From: Azospirillum oleiclasticum
GTDB lineage: Bacteria > Pseudomonadota > Alphaproteobacteria > Azospirillales > Azospirillaceae
DNA length: 64,000 bases
Reading direction: 5' to 3'
NCBI RefSeq assembly: GCF_013423485.1
Contig: NZ_JABFFR010000050.1
Span: forward strand, 1-64,000
Shown here: positions 7,495 to 16,927 of the stretch, piece after piece
Layout of the letters: every line of letters starts with the position of its first letter
Position numbering within the stretch: position 1 is the first letter of the stretch
Notes under the pieces: generated by a model
Database searches by the model: none
Told to the model about the DNA's origin: nothing
Seen by the model: the letters and a program-made list of their open reading frames with translations, nothing else
Position numbers and translations under genes: made by a program

Positions 7495-8397
7495 ATGGAC
7501 ACCGCCGCCTCCCCCACCGTCACCCGCTTCGCCCCCAGCCCGACCGGGCACCTGCATCTCGGCCACGCGCATTCCGCCCTGTTCGGGTGGCACGCCGCGC
7601 GGGAGGTGGGAGGGCACTTCCTGCTGCGCATCGAGGACATCGACCCCCAGCGCTGCCGGCGGGAGTATGAGCGCGACCTGATCGACGATCTGTCCTGGCT
7701 GGGCCTGACCTGGGACGGGCCGGTGCGGCGCCAGTCCGACCATCCCGCCGACCACCGGGCGGCGCTCGACCGTCTCGCCGGCCTCGGCGTCATCTACCCC
7801 TGCTTCTGCTCCCGCAAGGACATCGCCGCGGAGATCGCGCGCGCCGGCCATGCCCCGCATGGTCCGGACGGGCCGCTCTACCCCGGCACCTGCCGCGGCC
7901 TCGATCCGGCGGAGCGGGTGGCGCGGCTGGCCGCCGACGTTCCACACGCGCTGCGGCTGGACGTGGCGAGCGCCATGGCCATCGCCGGGCCGCTGCGCTG
8001 GCACGACCGTGCCCATGGCTGGCAGGACGCCACACCCGGAATCCTGGGCGACGTGGTTCTGGCGCGCAAGGACACGCCGACCAGCTACCACCTGGCCGTC
8101 ACCGTGGACGACCACATCCAGGGCGTGACGCTTGTGACGCGCGGCGAGGATCTGTTCTTCGCCACCCATCTTCATCGGCTGCTGCAGGCGCTGCTGGGTC
8201 TGCGCGTGCCCGAATGGCACCACCATCGTCTTCTGACCAACGACCGGGGCGAGCGCCTGTCGAAGCGCGACCGGGCGATTGGCCTGCGCGACCTGCGGGC
8301 CGCCGGGTATGAACCCGCCGCGGTGCGCTCTCTCGCCGGCTTTCCTGATGGACGGAAGGGATCGGATCTGGTTGTCCAGGGAAAAGTAATAAAATAA
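7495..8397 (+). CDS. gluQ: Glutamyl-Q tRNA(Asp) synthetase
   Basis: 300 residues, matching the truncated GluRS paralogue that glutamylates queuosine in tRNA-Asp and lacks the anticodon-binding domain. The HIGH-type motif is PSPTGHLHLGHAHSALFGW (residues about 14-32), the ATP-site motif is LLRIEDIDPQRC, and the KMSKS-type loop is RLSKRD. Cys residues at CFCSRKD and YPGTCR are in the place of the zinc site. ATG at 7495. The last 15 or so codons run into AT-rich sequence. Confidence 0.93.
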   Translation: MDTAASPTVTRFAPSPTGHLHLGHAHSALFGWHAAREVGGHFLLRIEDIDPQRCRREYERDLIDDLSWLGLTWDGPVRRQSDHPADHRAALDRLAGLGVIYPCFCSRKDIAAEIARAGHAPHGPDGPLYPGTCRGLDPAERVARLAADVPHALRLDVASAMAIAGPLRWHDRAHGWQDATPGILGDVVLARKDTPTSYHLAVTVDDHIQGVTLVTRGEDLFFATHLHRLLQALLGLRVPEWHHHRLLTNDRGERLSKRDRAIGLRDLRAAGYEPAAVRSLAGFPDGRKGSDLVVQGKVIK

Positions 8398-8596
8398 TAG
8401 AGACATGTAATCTGATTTCTGGAATGAAAATTCAAGGTCATAGGCCGCTCGGCGCGACGATATGTCCGCTATGACGAAGGGCGTCTTCCGCAATCTCCAT
8501 TTAACCGGACTCGATTCCGGAAGCGTGTGCGCATAATTTCCATTGTTGGGACGAGGCCCGAGAGACACGGGCCTTTGCCGAAGAGGAGCCCCGACG

Positions 8597-9040
8597 ATGC
8601 TGGTGCAGAACGATCATCCCGTTGACGAACGGTCGTCACGCACCGATGGTGGGACCACGTCCATGGATGGACGGTCCGACGTGGCCCTGGTGATCGATGA
8701 CGAGCCGACGGTCCTGTATGGCCTGACCCTGGTGCTGGAACAGCTGGGGTGGGAGGTGGTCGCCGCCGCCTCGGCGGACGAGGCGATGCGCCGTCTGGCG
8801 GCGCGCCGGACCTGCCCCGACGTGATCGTCGCCGACTACCGGCTGCGCGACGGCCGGACGGGGGCCGAGGCCATCCGTGCCGTCCACGCCATGGTCGGGC
8901 GGGCGGTGCCCGCCATGCTGCTGACCGGGGACACCAGCCCCGACCGGTTGAAGGAGGCGCGGCGCAGCGGCTTCACCCTGCTGCACAAGCCGATCACCAT
9001 TGGAGAGTTGAACAACCAGCTCGTCCTGCTGCGCCACTGA
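8597..9040 (+). CDS. Single-domain response regulator (receiver only)
   Basis: 147 residues from the ATG at 8597 (AAGAGGAG nine bases upstream). After about 40 disordered residues comes one receiver domain: the acidic pair in VIDDEPTVLYGL, the phospho-acceptor Asp in DVIVADYRL, the Thr/Ser in MLLTGDT and the Lys in LLHKPIT. No output domain follows, so it probably works as a CheY-like or phosphorelay protein, or as a detached receiver of a hybrid kinase. The upstream 200 bases (8398-8596) are unusually AT-rich and may hold its promoter. No kinase gene is adjacent. Confidence 0.88.
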   Translation: MLVQNDHPVDERSSRTDGGTTSMDGRSDVALVIDDEPTVLYGLTLVLEQLGWEVVAAASADEAMRRLAARRTCPDVIVADYRLRDGRTGAEAIRAVHAMVGRAVPAMLLTGDTSPDRLKEARRSGFTLLHKPITIGELNNQLVLLRH

Positions 9041-9056
9041 CCGGGGGGCCGGCCGT

Positions 9057-9905
9057 TCAGCGCCGCAAACCGGCGACGATCTCCAGGTAATCGGGATCGT
9101 CCGGTGTCAGCCAGCCGTGACGCACCAGGAAGTCGATGACCACGAGGTTGACGTTGAACTTCCAGTCGTCGCCGTCGCGCACGCTGGCCGCGACGCGGTC
9201 GAGCGGCCACAGCTCGAACGCCTCCACCTCGCCGTCGGTGTTGCGCGGCTCGAATCCGGGATCGAGTTCCAGGTCGTAGAGGAAGAGCGTGTCGGGCTTC
9301 AGCCCCTCGCGCGATTCCCTCAGGTAGGTGACCGCCCCCACGGGCGCGGCGCGGCGCGCCAGATCGGCGGCGATCCCCGCCTCCTCCGCCGCCTCCTTCA
9401 CCAGGTTCTCGGCCAGGGTCAGGCCGATGGGCTGGCCGCCGGCGACCAGGTTGTCGAGCTTGCCGGGCGACACCAGCCGGTCGCGCGCCCGCCGCGCCAC
9501 CCACAGCGAGACGCCCCCGTCCGGCTGCCGGACGAAGCCGTTGACGTGCAGCCCATAGGCGGCGATGCCGAAATGCACCACCGCCGCGCGATCGACCCGC
9601 ATCAGCGGCTCCGCCCCCCAGCGCGGCAGCACCGGGTAGTGCTCGCCCCGGAGGCCGGGAATGGCACCGGATTCGGCCAGATAGAGCGCCGCGTGCGCCA
9701 TGGCGGCCGAACGCGCCTCGAAATCGCGCAGCTCCGGGGCCAGCGTCACCCGCTCCGGCGTCACCAGGAAGGCGGGATCGACCGACGGCAGCGCCTTGGC
9801 CAGCGCGTGACGGATCCAGCCGACCCGCAAGCCATCGACGTCGAAGGGACGGAAGCCGGACAGGTCGTGACGGTTGCACGCCCGGATGTGGTCGAGGAAG
9901 GCCAT
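9057..9905 (-). CDS. Nudix hydrolase with DUF4743 N-terminal domain
   Basis: 282 residues from the ATG at 9905. The N-terminal half (MAFLDHIRACNRHDLSGFRP) matches the DUF4743 domain fused to Nudix enzymes related to yeast YJR142W. The Nudix box is GGQPIGLTLAENLVKEAAEEAGI in two parts (GGQPIGLT and KEAAEEAGI): the REUXEEXGU core is kept except Lys for Arg, and the first Glu of the box is Leu. Relatives act on oxidised thiamin diphosphates; the substrate here is inferred only. It converges on the receiver gene with a 16-bp gap. Confidence 0.85.
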   Translation of the reverse strand: MAFLDHIRACNRHDLSGFRPFDVDGLRVGWIRHALAKALPSVDPAFLVTPERVTLAPELRDFEARSAAMAHAALYLAESGAIPGLRGEHYPVLPRWGAEPLMRVDRAAVVHFGIAAYGLHVNGFVRQPDGGVSLWVARRARDRLVSPGKLDNLVAGGQPIGLTLAENLVKEAAEEAGIAADLARRAAPVGAVTYLRESREGLKPDTLFLYDLELDPGFEPRNTDGEVEAFELWPLDRVAASVRDGDDWKFNVNLVVIDFLVRHGWLTPDDPDYLEIVAGLRR

Positions 9906-10128
9906 GCCGTCCGTGTAGACCCATGCGCCGGCCGGCGCAACACACGGATGCGCCGACCGGTGCAACAGCGGCGTCGCGTGACCCCCGGCCGGGCGCTGGT
10001 CGGGAGCTGGTTCTTGCGTACCGGGTGGTTCCCGGGGGGCCCGAGCGAGCGCGGTTGCGCTCCGGCCTGTGGCCAGCGTAAACAGGGCCATCGGACATCA
10101 GGGACGGCGGCGCCCTCCGGAGGACCCC

Positions 10129-10518
10129 ATGTCGGCCAGCGCGTTCGGCAACTTTTCCGTGCTTGTCATCGAGGATGAGACCTTCACCCGGATGGTCCTG
10201 GCGCGGATGCTGGGCGGCCTGGGCTTCAAGGCCGTCCATCAGGCGGGCGACGGGGAAGCGGGGCTGGCCGCGGTGCGGGAGCATGCGCCCGACGTCGTGC
10301 TCTGCGACGTGGAGATGAAGCCGCTGGACGGGTTGGGTTTCCTGCGCGGCCTGCGCGGTGGAGCGGAGCCGTTGCGGTCGCTGCCGGTCGTGTTCATGAC
10401 CAACCGTGCGGACGAGGGCCGCATGGCCGAGGCCCGCGACCTCGGCGCCGACATCTTCATCGTCAAGCCGGTGACGCCGGACGCATTGCGCGACACGCTC
10501 GGCCGCTGCCTCGGCTGA
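10129..10518 (+). CDS. CheY-like single-domain response regulator
   Basis: 129 residues from the ATG at 10129 (GGAGGA five bases upstream). A complete receiver domain: VLVIEDETFTRMVL (acidic pocket), VVLCDVEMKPLDGLGF (phospho-acceptor Asp and the MxPxDG-type loop), VVFMTNRAD and IFIVKPVTPDAL (Lys). No output domain. It is the second stand-alone receiver within 1.5 kb. Divergent from the Nudix gene, with a 223-bp gap. The partner kinase is not in view. Confidence 0.9.
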   Translation: MSASAFGNFSVLVIEDETFTRMVLARMLGGLGFKAVHQAGDGEAGLAAVREHAPDVVLCDVEMKPLDGLGFLRGLRGGAEPLRSLPVVFMTNRADEGRMAEARDLGADIFIVKPVTPDALRDTLGRCLG

Positions 10519-11248
10519 TCGCTTCCGGCCGGCAAGGGTGGTTATCCTGTCCCGGAGGTTGTCACAACGCCGAGCGCAACGTCTGGACAACCACGCCGGA
10601 GCGTACGGACTCGCCCGGAAATCCCGGTTTTCGCCATATTGTCATGCCGTGATACCCCGCCGTCCCCCTCTTCGGGAGACTGGATCGGGCGGTCCGGCGC
10701 GTGTGTTATTTGAGGAACTGTGATGCCGATAAAGGCGGGCGCTGCATTTTTAACTTTTGTTGGACGGCCGAACGGCTACTCTGGTCGTGTTGCGTCGGAT
10801 ATCGACGCATCGAAGCTCTGGAGGATGATGGCGTGATTCATGGCGCCGAGCTTGTCCCCACGGCGCGGCTTCGGGACCCCGGTTCCGCCGCCGCCAAGCA
10901 CGGCCCTACACCGACGCCACCGACAACCCGACACCATCCAGACCGGTCCGGTTCCGGCCGGCCCCGGCCCGTCCGTCCAGTCCCGGCCGGCGCCATGGAC
11001 TCCCGGACTATCCATCAATCGTCGCTGGAAAGCCCTACGGCGCGCCTTACATTCAGAATCGGTGGCACTGCGGGTTTCCGGCATTTGAGTGGCAACCGCG
11101 AAAAAGATTGGGCTTCAACGGTGAGCGGGGGTGCTGCGGGGCATCGGCTCCTGACACGCCTTCCGGATGTTCGAACGCGCTCCGCCTGCGCCGCATCGAG
11201 GCCGCAGCGGAACCGCCATCCCTAGTGTTCAGACACACGGAGCAACGA
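10519..11248. other. 730-bp intergenic region before prkA
   Basis: No credible gene on either strand. The part around 10690-10810 is AT-rich with short T and A runs (CATTTTTAACTTTTG); the rest is GC-rich and proline/arginine-coded in every frame, as expected by chance. This is long enough to hold the control region of the prkA operon, but I cannot name a promoter with confidence. Confidence 0.5.
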
Positions 11249-13195
11249 ATGTTCCCGGCCGACGAACTGTTCGCACGATACGCACAAACCTACGAGGGCC
11301 GCCGCGAGGTGGAGATGTCCCTCACCGAATACCTCCAGGCCTGCCGTGACGATCCGATGATGTACGCGTCGGCACCCGAGCGCATCCTGGCGGCGATCGG
11401 CGAGCCGGAAGTGGTGGACACCTCCAAGGACCCGCGGCTCGGCCGGATCTTCATGAACCGCACCATGAAGGTCTATCCGGCCTTCGCCGACTTCTACGGG
11501 ATGGAGGAGACGATCGAGCGGATCGTCGGCTTCTTCCGTCACGCCGCCCAGGGTCTGGAGGAGCGCAAGCAGATCCTTTACCTGCTGGGTCCGGTCGGCG
11601 GCGGCAAGTCCTCGCTCGCCGAACGGTTGAAGACGTTGATGGAGAAATGCCCGGTCTATGTGCTGAAGGCCGGCAAGGAGGTCAGCCCGCTCTTCGAGAG
11701 CCCGCTGGGCCTGTTCAACCCGGACGAGATGGGCGAACTGCTGGAGGAGCGCTACGGCATCCCGCGCCGCCGTCTGACCGGTCTGATGAGCCCGTGGGCG
11801 GTGAAGCGTCTGGACGAGTTCGGCGGCGACATCTCGCGCTTCCGCGTGGTCAAGGTGCACCCCAGCAAGCTGCGCCAGATCTGCGTGACCAAGACCGAGC
11901 CGGGCGACGAGAACAACCAGGACATTTCCTCGCTCGTCGGCAAGGTCGATATCCGCAAGCTGGAGATCTTCAGCCAGAACGATCCGGATGCCTACAGCTT
12001 CTCCGGCGGCCTGAACCGGGCCACCCAGGGCATCATGGAATTCGTGGAGATGTTCAAGGCGCCCATCAAGATGCTCCACCCGCTCCTGACCGCCACGCAG
12101 GAGGGGAACTATGTCGGCTCGGAGAACATCGGCGCCATCCCCTACCAGGGCATCATCCTCGCCCACTCCAACGAGGCGGAGTGGCAGACCTTCAAGAACA
12201 ACAAGAACAACGAAGCCTTCATCGACCGCATCTGCGTGATCAAGGTGCCCTACTGCCTGCGGGTGACCGAGGAGCAGCGCATCTACGAGAAGCTGATCCA
12301 GGGCTCCGACCTGTCGCAGGCGCCCTGCGCGCCGTCCACCCTGCAGATGCTGGCGCGTTTCTCCGTCCTGTCGCGCATGCGCGAGCATCCGAACTCCAGC
12401 ATCTATTCCAAGCTGCGGGTCTATGACGGCGAGAGCGTCAAGGAGACCGACCCCAAGGCCAAGTCGATGCAGGAGTACAAGGACCAGGCCGGCGTCGACG
12501 AGGGGATGGACGGCATCTCCACCCGCTTCGCCTTCAAGGTCCTGGCCGCCACCTTCAACTATGACTCGACCGAGATCTCCGCCGATCCGGTCCATTTGAT
12601 GTACATCCTGGAACAGTCGATCCGCCGGGAGCAGTTCCCCGACGAGATCGAAAAGCGCTACATGGAGTTCATCAAGGCCGAGCTGGCGCCGCGCTATGCG
12701 GAGTTCATCGGCAACGAGATCCAGAAGGCGTATCTGGAATCCTATCACGATTACGGCCAGAACCTGTTCGACCGCTATGTCGATTACGCCGACGCGTGGA
12801 TCGAGGACCAGGACTTCAAGGATCCGGACACCGGCCAGCTGATGAACCGGGAGCTGCTGAACCAGGAGCTGACCAAGATCGAGAAGCCCGCGGGCATCGC
12901 CAACCCCAAGGACTTCCGCAACGAGGTGGTCAAGTTCGCGCTCAGGTCCCGCGCCGCCAACAACGGCCGCAACCCGTCCTGGACCAGCTACGAGAAGATC
13001 CGCGAGGTCATCGAGAAGCGTATGTTCTCGCAGGTCGAGGATCTGCTGCCGGTCATCTCCTTCGGGTCCAAGAAGGACAGCGACACGGAGAAGAAGCACA
13101 CCGAGTTCGTGGTCCGCATGATGACCCGCGGCTACACGGAGCGGCAGGTGCGGCGGCTGGTCGAGTGGTACATGCGGGTGAAGCAGGCCGGCTGA
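11249..13195 (+). CDS. prkA: PrkA family serine protein kinase
   Basis: 648 residues from the ATG at 11249 (GGAG upstream), the family's usual length. The N-terminal AAA-like domain has a P-loop GPVGGGKSS around residues 114-122 and a sensor region (IILAHSNEAEW). The C-terminal half is the PrkA-specific kinase-like domain, with conserved FALRSRAANNGRNPSW and RMMTRGYTERQVRRLVEWY. PrkA/YeaG proteins act in stationary-phase and nutrient stress. It is followed by the yeaH and spoVR homologues on the same strand, the conserved yeaG-yeaH-ycgB set. Confidence 0.95.
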   Translation: MFPADELFARYAQTYEGRREVEMSLTEYLQACRDDPMMYASAPERILAAIGEPEVVDTSKDPRLGRIFMNRTMKVYPAFADFYGMEETIERIVGFFRHAAQGLEERKQILYLLGPVGGGKSSLAERLKTLMEKCPVYVLKAGKEVSPLFESPLGLFNPDEMGELLEERYGIPRRRLTGLMSPWAVKRLDEFGGDISRFRVVKVHPSKLRQICVTKTEPGDENNQDISSLVGKVDIRKLEIFSQNDPDAYSFSGGLNRATQGIMEFVEMFKAPIKMLHPLLTATQEGNYVGSENIGAIPYQGIILAHSNEAEWQTFKNNKNNEAFIDRICVIKVPYCLRVTEEQRIYEKLIQGSDLSQAPCAPSTLQMLARFSVLSRMREHPNSSIYSKLRVYDGESVKETDPKAKSMQEYKDQAGVDEGMDGISTRFAFKVLAATFNYDSTEISADPVHLMYILEQSIRREQFPDEIEKRYMEFIKAELAPRYAEFIGNEIQKAYLESYHDYGQNLFDRYVDYADAWIEDQDFKDPDTGQLMNRELLNQELTKIEKPAGIANPKDFRNEVVKFALRSRAANNGRNPSWTSYEKIREVIEKRMFSQVEDLLPVISFGSKKDSDTEKKHTEFVVRMMTRGYTERQVRRLVEWYMRVKQAG

Positions 13196-13252
13196 CGCCG
13201 GCCTCTTCCCCGGTCGAAGAGCTGAATGGATGATGGTGAGGGCTCCCCATTG

Positions 13253-14542
13253 ATGAACATCATCGACCGCCGCCTGAACCCGCAGGGCAAGAGCCTGGCC
13301 AACCGCCAGCGCTTCCTTCGCCGTGCGAAGGAGCAGGTCGTCAAGGCGGTGCGCGAAGCGTCCGGCAAGCGCGGCATCCAGGACATCGAGAGCGGCGACA
13401 AGATCAGCATCTCCACCGGCGGCGTGCGGGAGCCCTCGCTGCACCGGGCCGGCTCGGGCGGCGTGCGCGACTATGTCGTGCCCGGCAACAAGCAGTATGT
13501 GGAAGGCGACACCATCCCGCGGCCCGAGCAGGGCGGCGGGCGCGGCAACGAGGGCAGCCCGGATGGCGACGGGGAGGATGATTTCCGCTTCGTCCTCTCC
13601 CGCGAGGAGTTCCTGGACATCTTCCTGGAAGACCTCGAACTGCCCGATCTGGTGAAGCAGAAGGTCAAGCAGTCGGAATCCCACTCGCTGACGCGGGCCG
13701 GCTATTCGGTGTCGGGATCGCCCGCCAATCTCAACCTCGTGCGCACCATGCGCAACAGCCTGTCGCGCCGCATCGCGCTGAAGCGGCCGAAGGCGTCGGA
13801 GATGACGGAGCTGGAGGAGGAGATCGCCGCGCTGGAGGAGAGCGGGGCGGATCCGGACCGGTTGCAGGAGCTGCGCCACGCGCTGGAACGCCACGTCTTC
13901 CGCGCCCGGCGCATCCCCTTCATCGACCCGATCGACGTCCGCTACAACCGCTTCGAGACGGTGCCGAAGCCGATCGCCCAGGCGGTGATGTTCTGCCTGA
14001 TGGACGTGTCGGGCTCGATGACCGAGCACATGAAGGACCTCGCCAAGCGCTTCTTCATGCTGCTCTACCTGTTCCTGAAGCGGCGCTACCGGTCGGTCGA
14101 CATCGTCTTCATCCGCCACACCCACGAGGCCAAGGAGGTGGACGAGGAGACGTTCTTCTATTCCACCGAGACCGGCGGCACCGTGGTGTCGACGGCGCTG
14201 GAGGAGATGAAGCGCATCGTCGCCGAGCGCTACCCCGACAACGAGTGGAACATCTACGCGGCCCAGGCGTCGGACGGCGACAACATGTCGTCGGACAACG
14301 CCCGCTCGGCCGCCCTGCTGCGCGACCAGATCCTGCCGCTCTGCCAGTATTTCGCCTACATCGAGGTGGCGGCCGAGCACAACATGGGGTTGTCGGCGCT
14401 GGGCCGCGAGACCGAGCTGTGGCGCACCTACAAGCTGGTGCAGCGGCCCGACCTGCCGCTCGCCATGCGCCGCGTCCGCTCGCGCCGCGAAATCTTCCCC
14501 GTATTCCGCGACCTTTTCGCCCGCGAAAAGGCCGGCGCCTGA
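13253..14542 (+). CDS. yeaH: YeaH/DUF444 family protein (VWA-like)
   Basis: 429 residues from the ATG at 13253 (GGTGAGGG upstream); an earlier in-frame ATG at 13226 would add nine residues. The family signature starts MNIIDRRLNPQGKSLANRQR. After a glycine/glutamate-rich linker, the C-terminal half has a MIDAS-like DVSGSM followed by a von Willebrand A-like fold (VDIVFIRHTHEAKEV). It is encoded between prkA and spoVR and probably works with PrkA. The molecular function is not settled. Confidence 0.93.
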   Translation: MNIIDRRLNPQGKSLANRQRFLRRAKEQVVKAVREASGKRGIQDIESGDKISISTGGVREPSLHRAGSGGVRDYVVPGNKQYVEGDTIPRPEQGGGRGNEGSPDGDGEDDFRFVLSREEFLDIFLEDLELPDLVKQKVKQSESHSLTRAGYSVSGSPANLNLVRTMRNSLSRRIALKRPKASEMTELEEEIAALEESGADPDRLQELRHALERHVFRARRIPFIDPIDVRYNRFETVPKPIAQAVMFCLMDVSGSMTEHMKDLAKRFFMLLYLFLKRRYRSVDIVFIRHTHEAKEVDEETFFYSTETGGTVVSTALEEMKRIVAERYPDNEWNIYAAQASDGDNMSSDNARSAALLRDQILPLCQYFAYIEVAAEHNMGLSALGRETELWRTYKLVQRPDLPLAMRRVRSRREIFPVFRDLFAREKAGA

Positions 14543-14556
14543 GGAGGGCGACGCCC

Positions 14557-16110
14557 ATGACCACCGTCATCGCCAAGCCCGAGGGCCTGCTGTATCAGGG
14601 TGCCGACTGGGATTACGACAAGATCAAGCGCGTCTACGACGCGATCGACACCATCGCGTCGAAGGAGATGGGGCTCAGCACCTACCCCAACCAGATCGAG
14701 GTGATCACCGCCGAGCAGATGCTCGATGCCTACTCCTCGATCGGCATGCCGTTGATGTACAAGCACTGGTCCTTCGGCAAGCATTTCGCGCGCGACGAGA
14801 TGCTCTACCGCAAGGGCCTGCGCGGCCTCGCCTACGAGATCGTCATCAATTCCAGCCCCTGCATCAGCTACATCATGGAAGAGAACACCATGACGATGCA
14901 GACGCTGGTGATCGCCCACGCCGCATTCGGGCACAATCATTTCTTCAAGAACAACCAGCTCTTCCTGCAATGGACGGACGCGGAGGGCATCCTCGACTAT
15001 CTGGAGTTCGCCAAGAGCTTCATCTCGCAGTGCGAGGACCGCTACGGCCTGCCGGCGGTGGAGCGGGTGCTGGACGCCGCCCACGCCATCATGAACCAGG
15101 GCGTGCACAAATACCCCAAGAAGCGCCCGCTCGACCTTCGGCTGGAGCAGAAGCGGGAGCGTGAGCGCCAGGAGTACCAGGAGCAGACCTTCAACGACCT
15201 GTGGCGCACGGTGCCCAAGCCGACGGGATCACGCCAGGGCTCGCGCAGCGCGTCGGAACGGCGCAAGCTGCTCGGCCTGCCCGAGGAGAACCTGCTGTAT
15301 TTCCTGGAGAAGAAGGCGCCGCGGCTGGAGCACTGGCAGCGCGAGCTTCTCCGCATCGTCCGCCACATCGCGCAGTATTTCTACCCTCAGAAGCAAACCA
15401 AGCTGATGAACGAGGGCTGCGCCACCTACACCCACTACACGATCATGAACCGTCTGCACGAGAAGGGGATGATCGACGAGGGGGCGATGCTGGAGTTCCT
15501 GCATTCGCACACCTCGGTGGTGTTCCAGCCGGAATTCGACGACCCGCGCTTCTCGGGCATCAACCCCTACGCACTGGGCTTCGCGATGATGCAGGACATC
15601 CAGCGCATCTGCGAGAACCCGACCGACGAGGACCGCCAGTGGTTCCCCGACATCGCCGGTCGCGGCGACGGGATGGGGGCGCTGCGCGAGGCGTGGGCCA
15701 ACTACCGCGACGAGAGCTTTGTGCTCCAGTACCTCAGCCCGCACCTGATCCGCAAACTGAAGCTGTTCTCGGTGCGCGACGACAGCGAGGACCCGTATCT
15801 GCTGGTGGACACCATCCACAACGAGCGCGGCTACCGGCAGATCCGCCGCATGCTGGCCCGCCAGTACGACCTCGGCTATCTGGAGCCGGACATCCAGGTC
15901 GTGGACGTCGACCTCGCCGGCGACCGCAAGCTGATCCTCAACCACCGCGTCACCAACGGCGTGCTGCTGGACGAGGCCGATGCCAAGGCGGTGCTCCGCC
16001 ACATCGCCAACCTCTGGGGCTACGAGGTGCAGCTGGTCGAGGTGTCCTCGGTGTCGGAGGCGGTGCTGAAGGAGCACGCCGTCACCGCCCCGAGCGCCGC
16101 GCTGACCTGA
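14557..16110 (+). CDS. SpoVR-like protein (YcgB family)
   Basis: 517 residues from the ATG at 14557, with GAGGAGGG overlapping the yeaH stop. Conserved blocks include MYKHWSFGKHF, YEIVINSSPCISYIMEENT, HAAFGHNHFFKNN, MNEGCATYTHYTIMNRLHEKG and YALGFAMMQDIQRICENP. His/Glu-rich motifs such as NEGCATYTH recall a metal site, but no activity is proven. It is the third gene of the prkA operon. Relatives are needed for spore cortex formation in Bacillus and act in stress regulation in enterobacteria. Confidence 0.93.
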   Translation: MTTVIAKPEGLLYQGADWDYDKIKRVYDAIDTIASKEMGLSTYPNQIEVITAEQMLDAYSSIGMPLMYKHWSFGKHFARDEMLYRKGLRGLAYEIVINSSPCISYIMEENTMTMQTLVIAHAAFGHNHFFKNNQLFLQWTDAEGILDYLEFAKSFISQCEDRYGLPAVERVLDAAHAIMNQGVHKYPKKRPLDLRLEQKRERERQEYQEQTFNDLWRTVPKPTGSRQGSRSASERRKLLGLPEENLLYFLEKKAPRLEHWQRELLRIVRHIAQYFYPQKQTKLMNEGCATYTHYTIMNRLHEKGMIDEGAMLEFLHSHTSVVFQPEFDDPRFSGINPYALGFAMMQDIQRICENPTDEDRQWFPDIAGRGDGMGALREAWANYRDESFVLQYLSPHLIRKLKLFSVRDDSEDPYLLVDTIHNERGYRQIRRMLARQYDLGYLEPDIQVVDVDLAGDRKLILNHRVTNGVLLDEADAKAVLRHIANLWGYEVQLVEVSSVSEAVLKEHAVTAPSAALT

Positions 16111-16165
16111 CGCAACGTCGCGCCCTGCGCCCTGTTGATCCGCCAGGGAATGACAGGAGCGACGC

Positions 16166-16597
16166 ATGAAGGTCCGCGATCTGATGACCCGCGACGTGCA
16201 GGTGGTGTCGCCGAACGACACCATCCGGCGCGCCGCGGCGCTGATGGACGAGCTGAACATCGGCTCGCTGCCGGTGTGCGACGGGGAGCGGCTGGTCGGT
16301 ATGGTGACCGACCGCGACATCACCGTGCGCGCCACGTCAGTCGGGCTGGGGCCCGACGACGCGACGGTCTCGTCGGTCATGACCGACGCGCCGACCGTCT
16401 GCTACGAGGACGACCCCATGATCGAGGTCACCCGCGTGATGGGTGACCGGCAGATCCGGCGCCTGCCGGTGATCGACGGGCAGAAGCGCCTGGTCGGCAT
16501 CGTGGCGCTGGGCGATCTGGCGACCGACGCCAAGGATGACGCCGCGGTGCACACGGCGCTCGACGAAATCTCCCAACCTTCGCAACCCGACCGGTGA
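16166..16597 (+). CDS. Tandem CBS-domain protein
   Basis: 143 residues made of two CBS domains: MKVRDLMTRDVQVVSPNDTI to about residue 58, and VSSVMTDAPTVCYEDDPMIE to about 122, each with the LPVxDxxxLVGxVxxxD core. Such stand-alone pairs usually bind adenosine nucleotides and sense energy state. ATG at 16166 with CAGGAG seven bases upstream. Lies 55 bases after spoVR on the same strand and may be part of the same stress operon. Confidence 0.9.
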   Translation: MKVRDLMTRDVQVVSPNDTIRRAAALMDELNIGSLPVCDGERLVGMVTDRDITVRATSVGLGPDDATVSSVMTDAPTVCYEDDPMIEVTRVMGDRQIRRLPVIDGQKRLVGIVALGDLATDAKDDAAVHTALDEISQPSQPDR

Positions 16598-16608
16598 GGA
16601 CCGCCGCC

Positions 16609-16893
16609 ATGGACGACACCCGAATCCGCGACCGCGCCTACGAGCTGTGGGAAAGCGAAGGCCGCCCCGACGGCCGGCACGAGGAGCATTGGCACCAGGC
16701 ACGGCGTGAGCTGGACGGGGAGGGCGCCTCGTCCGCCGCGGACAGCGCCGCCGACAGCGCCCCGGGCCCGGACGCCGGCATCCCGGTGCCTGGCAACGCC
16801 AGCCAGGACAGCCTGCACGAGGCGGCAGAACGCTTCCGCGACATGGACCGGGAGCAGCGCAAGGCCGACGCCGGGACGGCCTCGACGCCCTGA
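16609..16893 (+). CDS. DUF2934 domain protein
   Basis: 94 residues from the ATG at 16609; a GTG at 16594 overlapping the CBS stop is an alternative start. The N-terminal 35 residues (RIRDRAYELWESEGRPDGRH and EEHWHQARREL) are a clear DUF2934 motif, a short helical domain common in alphaproteobacteria. The rest is Ala/Ser/Asp-rich and probably disordered. Function unknown; the context ties it to the CBS gene and the prkA operon. Confidence 0.8.
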   Translation: MDDTRIRDRAYELWESEGRPDGRHEEHWHQARRELDGEGASSAADSAADSAPGPDAGIPVPGNASQDSLHEAAERFRDMDREQRKADAGTASTP

Positions 16894-16927
16894 CCGGACC
16901 GACGGAAGCGCCGGTACGGCCCCGGCC

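Noticed and set aside
11063..11079. Sigma-54 promoter (TGGCAC) upstream of prkA
   Set aside because: TGGCAC is present at 11063 but the GC of the -12 element is missing at the required spacing.
11222..14380. Very long open frame opposite prkA-yeaH (over 1000 codons)
   Set aside because: Antisense frame created by GC-rich codon bias; the product is Arg/His/Leu-rich with no motif, while the sense genes are certain. The same holds for long antisense frames at 23372-26377, 26840-29134 and 60978-63650.
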